From positions 10,079,111 through 10,143,110 of the forward strand of contig NW_024737068.1 in the NCBI RefSeq assembly GCF_018991925.1: DNA of 64,000 nucleotides. Direction: 5' to 3'. How positions within the stretch are numbered: the first letter of the stretch is position 1; the number at the start of each line of letters is the position of its first letter. Below are positions 44,326-56,544 of the stretch, one piece after another. The notes beneath the pieces were generated by a model. That model was not told the DNA's origin, did no database searches, and worked only from the letters and a program-made list of their open reading frames with translations. This stretch comes from Homarus americanus (Eukaryota > Arthropoda > Malacostraca > Decapoda > Nephropidae). The position numbers were made by a program, and so were the translations under genes.

Positions 44326-46767
44326 CATTAGGTGGCTGTCAATGGGTGGCTATAGCGCAGTTCGTCATTCGCCGATGTTACTAAAAGAGATTCGAGACGA
44401 TGTGGCGCAGCGCGGTACAACGCAGCAACGTCGGAACAGGACCAACATTGGGGTAAGAAATACAATTGAATAAACAAGATGATCATGATGTAACTTAATA
44501 ATTATAGTGACTTCATCGAACAAGAGATTAATCAGATATATAATGGATGATCAAATGATAAATCAATATGAGAGGTGTTAGACCGAAGAAACAGATAATA
44601 CATACAGTTAATACCATATTGATACCAAAGAAGTAAACAAATACAGGGAGTGTACGGTACTTTAAAGCAAGAACTGAAGCAAACACTATGGATGGATATA
44701 TCTAAGACTAGAAAAGAAAAGAAGGAACAATGAAGTTACGGTATGATTTCATAACCGGGAGTCAGGAAAATAGATTTAGTACAGTTAGGAATTTAATAAG
44801 TAAGTAGTACTGACCCTTAAAGTAAGACGTATCATGTTTGAACTAAAAGAATATTATCACCAAAAATAATTGGAAGATGCAAAATGTGACATGAATGGGA
44901 AGACGACGACACGACAGAACACATATATGCATCATTAATATTGATGTCTTGCAACTACTAAAAAAGAGGATATCAGAATTCTCTACGATTTTAGTAAGCT
45001 TAGCCAACCTCCCACTCCTCCAAGGGATAAAACTATCTCGATTATCCATTTCATTAGTAGTATACGCTTCAATAGTTTATTCTGTGTTGAAAAAAAGTGA
45101 GTAGAATGGATATTAAGAAAACTGCGTAATGATATACTGTAGAGAGCAATTCTTAACGTTTTTTGTTGTGATCCAAATTATGGTGGTGGGGATATCTCGG
45201 AGACCCATGTCTTGATTTTACAGGTAAACAGTGCTTTGTTTGACTCCGCGTCCGCTACCAAGTGGTCGCCAAGAAACTCGGCCCACAACTGTGACGTCAA
45301 TGACGAACTGTTATACAATTACACTTCCGCACATTTACCAGCATTACTAGTAACCATTACCAATCTCAGGACTATATGGTCTTATAAAAAACTATTTTCC
45401 CACAATCCTCGTTATTACCCTCACGCATCTTTACTAATAGCACATACCTATTCCCTATTTTCTCGTGTCTTTCTCACCAATCTGTTTTATCGGATTTCCA
45501 TGTCATTCAATAATATTTGAAATTATCTGTTAATATAGTTCGTAAAGTTTTCCCTCCAGCATGGCAATATGGGGGTGGGGGGGCTATGCTGAAACTAAAG
45601 TTGTTAAATGTTTTATAAACAATAGCGAAAAGAACAGTGGGCGGGCGGGAGTGACAGGTAGTGGCCCACACCCTTAATGTCGCCTTTTCCTGTAAATAAA
45701 ACCATCACTGTACTATGACACTCACTGCATCATATGCACGGTACTTTGTGCTGCGCTGCCTCTCAAATTTAAACCACAACCTTAACTAATAATAAATTGT
45801 ACTTTTCTTTGAGTTATTGCTATATCATGAACTTCAGATTCATTAGTGTGTTCACTATCACTGCCAGTGCTGGTGTAACTATAATCATACTACAATAATC
45901 ATACTACAATAATTACTGCCACACAGTACTCCCTGACACAGTATATTACATATTCTTACATTTAAATGTCACAAACTTTTAACAGGTGATGTATGGTATA
46001 GTTTACTGTTGATTTACGGGTATTTTTTATTCATGTATGATCATTATTATTATCATTATTATTATTATTATTGCGATGACAACCATTATTCAATTAACAA
46101 GCGTTCTTCGTGGGAACAGTATTACAGTGTAGAAGGAAGGTCAACCCTAATAAAAATTACGACTCGATTTCTAGTGAATTTTGTCCTGAATTCTCAAACA
46201 TTATGATGAAGCGAGTAAATTGAAAAATAAAATGATCTCTTAAATATTTTCACATTTGCACGTTAGCTGTCAGTGAGGAGAGAATGTGCTTTTTTTTATT
46301 TTTTTGTTTTCTCCGTTCTTTTTCGGATAACAATTGGCCAGCATATTTATACTTGCTGTGGTTTGTGCTCAAACTTGGAAGGGAAGCACTTTGATCGAAC
46401 ATGTCAATATTAAGAGCTATGAGGTTATACTTGATCAAGTTGATGATCTGTGAACGTGATTGAGGGATACCGTATTGTCTGCTCTGTAATTAAACGTAAA
46501 ACTGAACTAGAAAATGAGTGTTCGAACTGACAAGACAAGAGGAAAGGTAAAGGGAGTAATGTTTGTGTTAACTATACGACGAGAAGCGTTGAAGAGTGTC
46601 AACGCAACGGTACTCAACATAGCCACCACTTTGTCAAGACGGACTTAATCTGGCAACATCGACTGAAGAAATGAAACCACACCAAATGACCTTAATAATC
46701 CTGCTACTCTTTTTTTGTAGAAATTCCCGAGAGACAATTTTCTATTCTAACATGCTAAAGATCCGAC
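44326..46767. other. AT-rich sequence with no recognised gene
   Basis: Contains short (ATT)n at about 46035-46070. Small frames (45212-45520, 46009-46206 and others) have no recognisable domains. A 15-base match to the last bases of the window occurs at 44347-44362. Confidence 0.5.
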
Positions 46768-46770
46768 TCT

Positions 46771-46808
46771 CAATCAATCAATCAATCAATCAATCAATTA
46801 ATCAATCA
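46771..46808 (-). repeat. (TTGA)n 3' tail of RTE-like element
   Basis: About nine tetranucleotide units with one variant, directly following the C-terminus of the RTE-like ORF on the minus strand. Confidence 0.8.
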
Positions 46809-46811
46809 GAG

Positions 46812-47944
46812 TATCGTTCTTATATCTGAGGGTTGGCGCCCACCGTCCTTCACTCTAAACGTTCTTGGGCTGTTTTTACCAATCCTCCAAGTCTTTGTAT
46901 CTCTCTTGGGACACAGTTTTTAATTTCATTCATCCATCCAAGTCTCTACCTTCCCCTGGCCCTCCTACCCTCAACTTTGCCAATTAATATTTCTGTTATT
47001 TTCACCTCATCCATAATTACTGTATATGACCAAAGTATCTCACTTTTATTTTTCTGTATATTTCGAGCATTTCTCTTGAAGTTTTTGCAAATCTTAGTAC
47101 TTGCTCAATTGTTTTCCTCAGTGTAGCTTATTCTTAGCATTCGTCTGTAACACCACATTTCAAAGGCGTCGAACCTCTTTCTGGTGGCTGATGAAAGTGT
47201 CCACGCTTCTGACCCATACATCAATCAGTCCTTGCCATATAATGCCTTTAGCAGCCTGTTTTCTCAAATTGAAGTTAATGTCCATTTTCACTATGTCTTT
47301 TAGATTATTAAATGCTGTTTTTACTTGCCCTATTCTAGTTTTGATTTCTTCCACACATTTACCACCACAGCTAATGTTACTTGCCAAATGCAAAAAAATT
47401 TCCACTTGTTTACGTTCCCTGTTGCCTGCCACAATTTTTATTTTAGGATTTATTTCCAATTAGGAAATAGCCATTACTTTAGTCTTTACAGCATTAGGTC
47501 TTAAATAATTTTTTCATCCTTTTCCAATAATCTATCAACGAGTTTTTTTTTAATGCCTCGTCACTATCTGTGATAAGAGCAGTATCATCTGCAAAACGTA
47601 CATATGATATTACATTACCATTAACTTTTAGTCCTTCATTATCACCTATAACATCTCTCATTAAGAATTCTGAATATATATTATACAATGTTGGAGATAG
47701 AACTCAGCCTTGTCTTACTACCTGTCTAACTTACCAATTAATAAGTTCATTATTTACTAACACTGCAGCCTCCGGTTGTAAGTAAATATATTTTAAAATT
47801 CTAATATCTTCTTCATTAATACCTCTAAAGCTCTTTCACTCAAATGTCTCAAAGCAAATATACAGTAGATAGCTTCACTAGTTTCTTTTCCCTTTCTAAT
47901 TACATTTTGATCTTCAGGTAACTCACTCACTTTTCAAAATTTTA
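46812..47944 (-). pseudogene. RT palm, thumb and C-terminus of RTE-like element
   Basis: From the right: KGKETSEAIYCIFALRHLSE (motif 3), VNNELINW, then after a stop VLSPTLYNIYSEFLMRDVIG and ISYVRFADDTALITDSDEAL with the catalytic FADD at about 47580. Next is CVEEIKTRIGQVKTAFNNLK and FNLRKQAAKGIIW with SVDTFISHQKEVRRL. The C-terminal GWMNEIKNCVPREIQRLGG and KTAQERLE pieces lie near 46850-46950. The protein ends about 40 bases before the TTGA tail. At least four breaks. Confidence 0.75.
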
Positions 47945-49640
47945 TTCCACTTACAATATACTATGTTACATCGGATGTCATTCGAATATCCACACCACTG
48001 ACACCATGTGTGTCAGATGCGTTTTTTATATGCACACCAGACACCAAAATATTACTGTTATTACTTGTGTGACCTTAATATGACACCAGGTGTTACCAGT
48101 ATATCATTACTAAGAAATCACACCACACGTTACTACCTGTGTGACCAGATCACAGCAGCAGTTTTCAGTACTGTCTTATAAATATTTATTTGATCTTTTG
48201 ATTATTACCACTTTGTTTTGTATTATTCAGACAAGGTAATTGCAGGTAATGATTTGAGCAGTAGGCAATTGGTTAATTTTGAAAACACTACCACGACAAA
48301 GGGTTAAATCTATAGTTAATCTTATCTGAATAAAAAAAACAAAGTTATGAAAATAATTTCCTTACTTGTAAAGATGGGATTAAATGAAAACTCAGATTGA
48401 ACATAGACATAATTATTGATACATCACTAGTGATAATTTCTCATTAGATATACACATTCAATTATTTACTACAAATCAAAAGATAAATCTAGTGATAACT
48501 TCTCACTCGGCATTCACTTGTTCACATAAATTATAAAAGGTTTAAATTATAATTTTTCCACTTCTCAAGTGAAATTATACCTTTCTATGGATTATCATAC
48601 TAATTTCAAACTAAGCTGAAATATAAGTCCTTGTTCCAAGTTGCATCATCCAGTGTCCTTCCACCGATATGTTAAAAAAATACCTGGAAACCTCTTGGAT
48701 AAATACACAGCATCAATCATTAAACCGCTACAGTCTTAAACAGCTCCAAGTTAAATCTAGCAGCAAAGTTACAACTGGTCCACTTATATAAACTCCTGTA
48801 CACATAAACCCCATCTCTTGTGATAGTTTAACACTTATTTATAGAGAGCATCAGAGGGAGATCTACAACGTCACCTTTCCCAGATCTGATATAAAAATGA
48901 CTGCTTTCAGCCTATCCCCTAAAGACTGGTGTTCATTTCCTGTTAAATAATTCAAGCTCGCCAATAAATGTAATTTATGCTGTTTCAGTTTACTTACGTT
49001 AAATATTTTACTAACAATTCTTCTCAATATAATTTTCGACAACTTATTTCAATGTTTATAACTCTTAAAAAACTCTTCCTAAATTGTTTACAATTATAAT
49101 AACTCACACATCTGGACATCTTAAGCCAACAAGACTATCCCTTGTACACTCACTACAACACTACAACTTTTCCCCAAACTTACTCTAAGTATCTCACAAT
49201 TTATGGAGTAATTTGAACTATTTATAGGTATTAAGTTATACCATCCTGATCTACAATTATTAAGCTATCTTGCAATTAATAATTAAAAGGATAACGTTAC
49301 TTATTTACTGGAAAAATTACATGTGTATTACACTAACATACAAAGTTTTGACAAGAGAATAACTTTACTTTAATCAATTCACATTGAGCCACAACATTGC
49401 AGGACTCGCTACACATTTCAAAATGTACATCAATCGTCAATCTTCTCCATACAATACTTCAGATAATTTAACAATCAATGATAACATTTGTTTACAAAAC
49501 CTAGACAGTCCATGCTCTTTCAGATCCGAGGGATAATTAACTATTTCTACTACACCATTTTGCGTCACATAATAAAATACATTTTAGAACAATAAAAATT
49601 AAGTTTTTAGAATAAATTTATGTAAAATCAATTCAAAATC
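47945..49640. other. ~1.7-kb insertion inside the RTE-like RT
   Basis: Interrupts RT between KVLLNIV (right) and KVSELPEDQ (left). It is AT-rich, has no long frame, and contains repeated TCTAGTGATAA/TTCTCA segments near 48428 and 48490 and a TATATAAACTCC box at 48785. I cannot identify terminal inverted repeats, LTR ends or a duplication. It may be a non-autonomous DNA element or LTR-like unit. Confidence 0.5.
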
Positions 49641-50960
49641 GTTACAATGTTTAATAAAACTTTACAGGCATAACTTATTAAGCTAATTGTTCTAAACTGG
49701 GTGCACTCTACGGCTCCTGGCACTTTAGGTAATACAGGTACGTACTACAAATATTAAGTTTTTTGAAATCACTGGGAAGGTCTTCTTTGAAGTATATAGA
49801 CTTACATACAAGTATTTTAGTCAAACATGTTATCCCATTCCTGCCCAATTGTTTTAGAAATTCTGCTGGAAGCTGAACTACCCCACAAATTTTATCATTT
49901 TTCATTTTGCTCACAGCTGCCTCAACTTCTGTTTCCAGAATTGGTAGTTCGATCTTTATTTCCTTTTATGTTTCTTACCTCCTTATCATTGTATTGTTCT
50001 TCTACATACTCTGCCCATCTCTTTTTTATATCTTATGCTTCAAGCAGGATCTTGTCTTTGCTTTTAGTAGTCCCACCCCATTTTTTTCTGGCTCATTTGT
50101 TTAATCTTTCTGTACATTTCTCTATAATTATGGCTTCTGTCAATATCTTCAGTCTCCTTGCATTTCCTTTCTAGATCATCATTCTTGGACTGTCTGCATT
50201 CCCTTCGTTTTCTCATATTTCTCCGTCTATCCATTTTCCTTAAAATTTAATTTGTCATCCACTTACTTTTAGCCTCGTTCTACCTATTTCCTATAAGTTT
50301 TCCCCAGTCTCTAACATTATTTTTTTTTGTAATTATTAAATTGTTGTCCTGGTCCATCAAAGTCACCCTCAAGTAATACTGAAAATCTATTTTCGGTTTC
50401 CATTTAATATTCTATCCCTGACCCTATTTTGAGCTTCCCATTGGATTTTGTCCTTAGTTTTTTTTTTTTTTAATTTTGAAGTCTTAGCCTCACCAAACTC
50501 ATTAATGGGACGTGGTATGACCCACAATCTGCTCCAGGATAGGTCTTGGTTTCGGTTATTGAATTTCTGAATCTTTCCTGAATTAAAATACATTTTAATT
50601 GTTTCCTGACTATTTTGTTTACATTGTCTTGCTGTGAGACCCATGTATAGTGATGTCTTGAGCGTTGCTCAAGCCATGATTTACAATAATCAACTAGTTT
50701 TCTTTTAAAATATCAATTAATATTTCTCCTCTCTCATTTCTATTACCCAACCCATATGATCCTACTTCTGGTGCTACTTTCCCTTTCCCAACTTTTGCGT
50801 TAAAATCACCCATAATAAAGTAATGAGACATTCAGTAATCTTTACGTTGTGTTTTGCTTTCTTTAAATATTACTCCTCACCATCTTTAATTTTGTTGGTG
50901 CATATACCCATATTATTACCAAGTCCATGGATTTAGCATTAAACTTGACTAACAAAGCTC
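49640..50960 (-). pseudogene. Linker and RT N-terminal motifs of RTE-like element
   Basis: After endonuclease remnants, the frame 50387-50644 holds a basic linker (SWSRLWVIPRPINEFGEAKT). The frame 49708-49914 reads MKNDKICGVVQLPAEFLKQL and GITCLTKILVCKSI, corresponding to RT motif 0 (usual form: K.N KAPG.D.IPAE..K). LPKVPGAVECTQFRTISLIS, motif 1-2, follows at about 49720 and ends at the insertion after KVLLNIV. Confidence 0.7.
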
Positions 50961-50976
50961 CATCTGACACTATCCA

Positions 50977-51290
50977 CTATCCATTTCCACTATTGCTCAA
51001 CTTCTGGTTTACAAGAATACCAACACCTCTCTCATGCTTTTCACCCCTTGAATATATGAAGCAAGACTCTTCACTACTAATGCTATTTGAACCTGTCCAT
51101 CTTACTTCACTTAATCCCAGAATATCCAACTGTAATCTTTTCATTTCTCTAGAAACATTTGTATATTTACTAGCATCATATAATGTCCTTTCATTGAGGG
51201 AACAAACTCCTAAACCACTGGACCTCAGCATAACTAACGCGGAGGGTATGGTTGCCCCTGTCGGCAACAGCCATCATGTGACGTTGTCCT
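50977..51290 (-). pseudogene. APE endonuclease N-terminal part of RTE-like element
   Basis: Reads GVCSLNERTLYDASKYTNVS, MKRLQLDILGLSEVRWTGSN, FIYSRGEKHERGVGILVNQK. The N of LNERTL and the E of LSEVRW are the first two catalytic positions of the APE family. The frame breaks at about 50977. Pieces of the remaining endonuclease (for example GDFNAKVGKGK-like sequence near 50790 and a GNRNERGE-like piece near 50735) can be traced in other frames. Confidence 0.75.
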
Positions 51291-52500
51291 TCAGATTTAA
51301 CTGTCACTTAGTTAATGATAACAACATGCCAAGGTTCAAATATTACAGTGGCGTGTACAACAGGATGAGGGAGGAGATGAGAGGTATTCACTGACCTGAC
51401 TTGCTGGTAAACAAGAAGGCGGATACAACCCTGAACACGATGCTACCCGAGCTAAGCATATTTTAAATTATTGTTGCCTTTCCGTGGACCATCTGGAATT
51501 TGGTCCATGGACCACAGGCTAAGAACTCCATGCCCATTTTTTTAATCTGTTATTTAATATTTGGTGAACCTGTGAGGTAGATCGTTTACATGTCGTGTTA
51601 TACAAATTCTCTGTTATATATTACGTGTTACACTATTTTTCGCAAAGTGATTATTTGAGATACTGTATAGATAACGTTTTGTGGATATATTGTAAAAGAT
51701 ATCAGAAAGAAAAACTTGACAATTTGACAAAACTATCAGCATGTAATATTAATGTATTCAAAGTAATTTGAAGTAGAATGTGTGAAGAATTTTGTTGAGT
51801 AATACTCACGCTGCTAAGACCAATTATCAAGCTTTTTACTTTCTCAAAAAAGTTGTAGCAGTGCTTGGAATGAGTAAAAAAGAAAGCAGGTGAAGAGGTT
51901 GAAAGTAATGGTGCTGAGTTGACAGTGACTTAATTTAGTATATATATATATTTTTTAAATCACTAGTGAGTCGTAGTGGGTGGAGCGCAGAACTGGATTG
52001 TGATGCGGTCGTTCAAGAAGTATTGTTAGTGTTGGCCCGGGGCTGACTGGTGTCGCAACCCGCTTTCCTCTCCCAGCATTACGGCCCCTCGAGGTCCTTC
52101 GCTCCCGCAGGTCAACGCACCACCACGGCTCCTTTACCTATACACTGGAGGCATGAGGGATATATTATGTGTAGGGTGATATGAAACCTTAAAACCCAGA
52201 AAATATAAAATTAAAAGACAAGTTGATCAACAGATAAGTTAAACTAATTTTCGTGTCGGCCGTGATCAACACAGGTGAAAGTTTCCAGTGCAGAGATTTC
52301 CTATGGTGTCAAGGTGGTGAGTGTCAGTGAACCTCGCATTTTTTTTTCTCGGAGGCTGCTGATGGCTCGCCCTCACCTGCAGGTTCTCTGACTGCCTATT
52401 TTGGCTGATGACATTTTTTTTTTTTTAGTTTTGGAGATTTTCTTTCGTGTTATTAACTGCTGTAGATGTATTGTGGCCGAGGTTAATGGATTTTAGGTTT
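51291..52500. other. Gene-free sequence
   Basis: 51291-51470 may hold the 5' UTR of the RTE-like element. A T-run at 52413-52427 precedes the next repeat module. No gene recognised. Confidence 0.45.
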
Positions 52501-52567
52501 TTTTTTTTTACTGGGATTAGCCCACCCGGGCACAGGTCACTGACCCACATCATGGCTTGGGGGCGAA
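52500..52567 (+). repeat. ~65-bp module before AAT array, copy 1
   Basis: T-run, then GGATTAGCCCACCCGGGCAC, AGGTCACTGACCCACATC and GGCTTGGGGGCGAAAAT. The same module lies at 53366-53435 after the array. Each copy is followed by AAT-rich sequence. Confidence 0.8.
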
Positions 52568-52710
52568 AATATAATAATGATAATAATAAAAAAAAAATAA
52601 TGATAATAATAATAATAATAATAATAATAATAGAATGATAATATCAATAAATAATAATAATAAAATACAAATACTACTACTTCTACTACTACTAATAAAA
52701 TAATAATTAA

Positions 52711-52741
<31 letters not shown>

Positions 52742-53012
52742 GATAATATCAATAAAATAATAATAATAAAATAATGATAATAATAAAATACAAATACTAC
52801 TACTTCTACTACTACTAATAAAATAATAATAATTAAAATATTAATAATAATAATAATAATAATAATAAGAATCATAGTAATAATAATAGTAATGATAATA
52901 ATAGTAAAATAATAATATCAATATTAATAATACAAATAATAATAATAATAATAAAATATTAATAATCAAATATTAATAATAATAATAAAATAATAATAAT
53001 ACTAATAACATA

Positions 53013-53053
<41 letters not shown>

Positions 53054-53065
53054 TAATAATAATAA

Positions 53066-53111
<46 letters not shown>

Positions 53112-53185
53112 TATTAATAATCAAATATTAATAATAATGATAATAAAATAATAATAATACTAATAACATAATATAATAATAATAA

Positions 53186-53246
<61 letters not shown>

Positions 53247-53254
53247 TAATAATA

Positions 53255-53305
<51 letters not shown>

Positions 53306-53340
53306 TAATAACCATAGATTAATACAAAAATTAAACAATA
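52568..53340. repeat. (AAT)n array with higher-order duplications
   Basis: About 770 bases of AAT/ATG triplets. Two nested duplications stand out: a ~130-bp block containing ATACAAATACTACTACTTCT (near 52665 and 52790) and a ~140-bp block containing AATCAAATATTAATAATAAT (near 52970 and 53118). Ile/Tyr-rich minus frames are artefacts. Confidence 0.9.
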
Positions 53341-53365
53341 AATCAAGAGTTTTATATATATATTT

Positions 53366-53435
53366 TTTTTTACGTGGATTAGCCCACCCGGATACAGGTC
53401 ACTGACCCACGTCGGGGCCTGGGGGGACAAAATGT
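53366..53435 (+). repeat. ~65-bp module, copy 2
   Basis: T-run, then GGATTAGCCCACCCGGATAC, AGGTCACTGACCCACGTC and GGGGCCTGGGGGGACAAAAT. About 85% like copy 1 by eye, same orientation. Confidence 0.8.
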
Positions 53436-54640
53436 AATACTAATATATAATAACAAAATAATACCAATAATAATTCTTAGTAAATTTATAATTAATACAA
53501 AATTTAAAAACAAATATTAATTATAATAATAATAACAATTACAACACTGTAATAATAATAAAAATAAAAAATAATAATAAAGAACCATAAAAAATTACAA
53601 AATGAAAAAAATCAAAAGTGAAAAACAATATATGTGTGTTGTGTTGTCAATAGTAAGAGAAGCAATTGAGACCCTGCAATTGTGTGTAAATGAGGCAAAA
53701 ATTCAGATCAGCAACCTGGGACTTGGTCACAATTTTTGTGATGCCATATGGCAGCAGGGTCTACCATTAGACAATACATTATGCTTCCAATATCTTCCCA
53801 GGCGGTAGTACCTCCCTGTTTGATAGCTACCTACTACCTACCTACTAGGTATTAGTATGCGAGGATCTTGGGGTGAATAAAAGGCCTTTGTACTTGATTA
53901 AGGGAGGTTGAGGGTAGGTTAAGATGTTTCATAATTGCACTGAGGAGTTGTTGAGTTGGCTAAGATGTTTTGCACTTTAGTTAACCTGTACAAAAACCTA
54001 CAATTCAGACACCATTACTACTATGAGTCATGCTGGGAGTTTTGTATTTCATCCTTTGTTAGTTTGTTGACGTAAAATTTATAGTCATGGGCTGTATCAA
54101 AGCTGGGATTTCCAATGATGACACTAAAGACTTTGCTGTTCTTATTGCTGGTTAGGATTAGACTTCGCGTTATTGCTGTGACATCTGGTGCTCTGAAATC
54201 AAATCCAAGCAATTCTTAAATCTGGTCAGCTGGTGATAGTTCCATGACCCAGGTCAGTAAGTACAGTAATGGTCCCATGCCCCAGGCCGCAGCAGCTGGA
54301 GGGTGTACGGTACTGTAGATGTTGCCCAGGTGAGGAAGTGGGTCATTTTTGTTACTAAAACACTGGTATCAATGTACAGTAAATTTGACATAAAAATTAG
54401 TTATTACGCAGTAGGACCAATGTTATGGTTGAAGCGAATTACTTTATTGTACTCATAGCGCCTGACATCATCATCATCGCTGTATAACATCCAGGAACCA
54501 CCACTGTTAGAAAGGTCCATACACAAACAAAACATACAATGCTTTTGTCTTATTATTTCCTCAGAAACATCCTCACCCCGACATATGACGCATCTTTGGT
54601 ATTTAGAAGTGTTCACATTGCATGCGTGAGGAGTATTAAA
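53436..54640. other. AAT-rich then unique sequence; unrecognised short frames
   Basis: Short AAT-rich sequence to 53600. A 70-codon minus frame at 54404-54616 has a cysteine cluster (CVICRGED...KHCMFCLC) that could be a zinc-binding remnant of a transposase or other protein; I cannot assign it. Frames at 53602-53808 (+) and 54021-54212 (-) are unrecognised. Confidence 0.4.
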
Positions 54641-54646
54641 AAAAAA

Positions 54647-54754
<108 letters not shown>

Positions 54755-54937
54755 ACATGATATGAAATGGAGTTAATTAGGATTAACCGTAAGTTACGGA
54801 TAGATCAAATTTATTGACAATGCTGTTGAACACAGTGTAGCAATGAATTGCACCTGACGTTTGTCAGAAGTTTTGGTCCGATGTCTCATAATATTGAATG
54901 ACACCGAAAAGGTACAAATATGAGATTTTGCTGAATG

Positions 54938-56544
54938 TACAGTCCTGGATAAAGCCAGCCCCATCCTTACTGGACGGTGGGTCGTTGTCAGTGATGCCAA
55001 CCATGAAAAAGCAAAGTTTACCATATTCGTGTCTGAATCTTCACAGATCGCTAAACAAAATTTCGAGGTATGACAAAATTCTATCCAATTACATTTATTT
55101 TCATTTTAATCAATACAATTCTACAAAATGAACAACATGTATCAAATATACTGTACATGGAACTAATAGATAATCCAATGGAAATAAACACTTGGTATAC
55201 TATATTACAAAAGAAAACTAAATCTATTTGTTGAGCAGTTTGAGACGAGATAAAACTAAAGTTCTTAGCATATTAGAGATTTTACTTAATGTCTAAAGAA
55301 GTAAACTTGCGTTGTAGTAATAGTTTAGTGTAGCTGACTCAGTAATTAATTTTAATTGTTGATGCTACAATGTAGCAACAAAAAATATATTTACTATTTC
55401 TGTCAAAACAAAAGAAGAAAGATTCACATTGTTTAGAGGTGCGAAATTGGCACCCCGCCAAATTATTTACCAAATTAGTTATCAACTAAGTGCCAGAACA
55501 TTGTTATATCTAAGTTAATTATGATTCTTAAATAAATTCCGAAACAATTTATCCAGTAAAGTTACAAATTTTTTGACATTATGGTGCACACTAACAGTGG
55601 GAATACTGCAGGGGTAGACCGAAGCTGGTGAGACCTTGTGGCATCCAAGCAGGGCAGGCTACAGGCAGTCGTTGAAAAGCAGGGTGGCTGGACTGGCTGC
55701 TGAATTAATTTTTGTGACAACATCTATTAAGCATAATTTTAAGAATCGTATGAATAGATTGTTTGAATCATTGTTTTACCCTTTGCAACTGTAAATATTT
55801 ACTTAGATATTGAGTCTATATAACATTAGCTAGGCAACACTTATGGTTATCTATATAACTAATAATAAAATAAAGTCATGCTGCTTTAACCTTATGTTTC
55901 CACCCAACCCAAATCAATGGTGTTGTGATCTACTTCTAGTTGTGATACACTTTTATCTTAATCGTGTCGCTCATACAGTATGTCAGCCATACTCCCATTA
56001 TGTTATCCATTGTTGGGATCAAGTCAAAATTACATACAGTAGACCCTATGATAAGTACATTATAACGGAGGGTGATAAGGCATTCTCATACGAACCATAT
56101 CATCCCTCGCATTCATGTTTAGTATACTGATTACCACCTGAGGGAAAATACAGTTTGAAGGATTCTTACACTGTTGCGAACCCCCAGCTACCAGACAAAC
56201 ATGGCCCATTTTTTCATGATATCTGACTATGTAAAATTCTCTCCACTGTGTCTTCTGTATTTTAAAGATTATGAATGATTATCTAATAATGATCTAACCC
56301 ATTATGTCAAATAATGTAAAACTTGTTTGGGTAAATTGTTTCGTGAATTTATTAAACAAAACAATGACATCCTTTTTCAGTCTTTCTTGAGAAATGGAAA
56401 TATCAGAGCTCTAATATTGAACTGCTTGGATGCTTGTTTGTGTATTGGGGACGATGGCTGGACAGCAACGCGTCGTCCAGTAACAGTGGAGGCGGAATTT
56501 ACACCCTCCAGCTTGACTATCATGAACTTCGGTCCGGGACTGTA
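54938..56544 (+). mobile_element. Candidate Tc1/mariner-like non-autonomous element
   Basis: The left end reads TA/CAGTCCTGGAT at 54938 and the right end reads TCCGGGACTG/TA at 56544. The two ends are inverted and each abuts TA, the Tc1/mariner target. The span, 1,607 bp, is typical of Tc1 elements. A second left end (TA/CAGTCCCGGATGGAAGTTC) at 57159 matches the right end over about 30 bases. No transposase motif (DDE/D, helix-turn-helix) can be read, so it would be non-autonomous or heavily decayed. The inner left 550 bp is repeated at 57.16-57.64 kb. Confidence 0.5.

Larger units (their letters stand above)
46770..51290 (-). mobile_element. RTE-like non-LTR retrotransposon, nearly full length, split by an insertion
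   Basis: From 51290 leftward: APE endonuclease, linker, RT N-terminal motifs (to about 49640), a ~1.7-kb unrelated insertion (about 47945-49640), the rest of RT, the C-terminal domain, and a tetranucleotide tail (TTGA)n at 46771-46808. Without the insertion it is about 2.8 kb, close to the usual 3.2 kb of RTE elements, which carry one endonuclease-RT ORF and often end in short tandem repeats. Many stops and frameshifts. Confidence 0.75.

Noticed and set aside
54404..54616. Zinc-finger or piggyBac-like transposase C-terminus
   Set aside because: The cysteine cluster is suggestive, but spacing does not match a known finger and there are no flanking transposase motifs.
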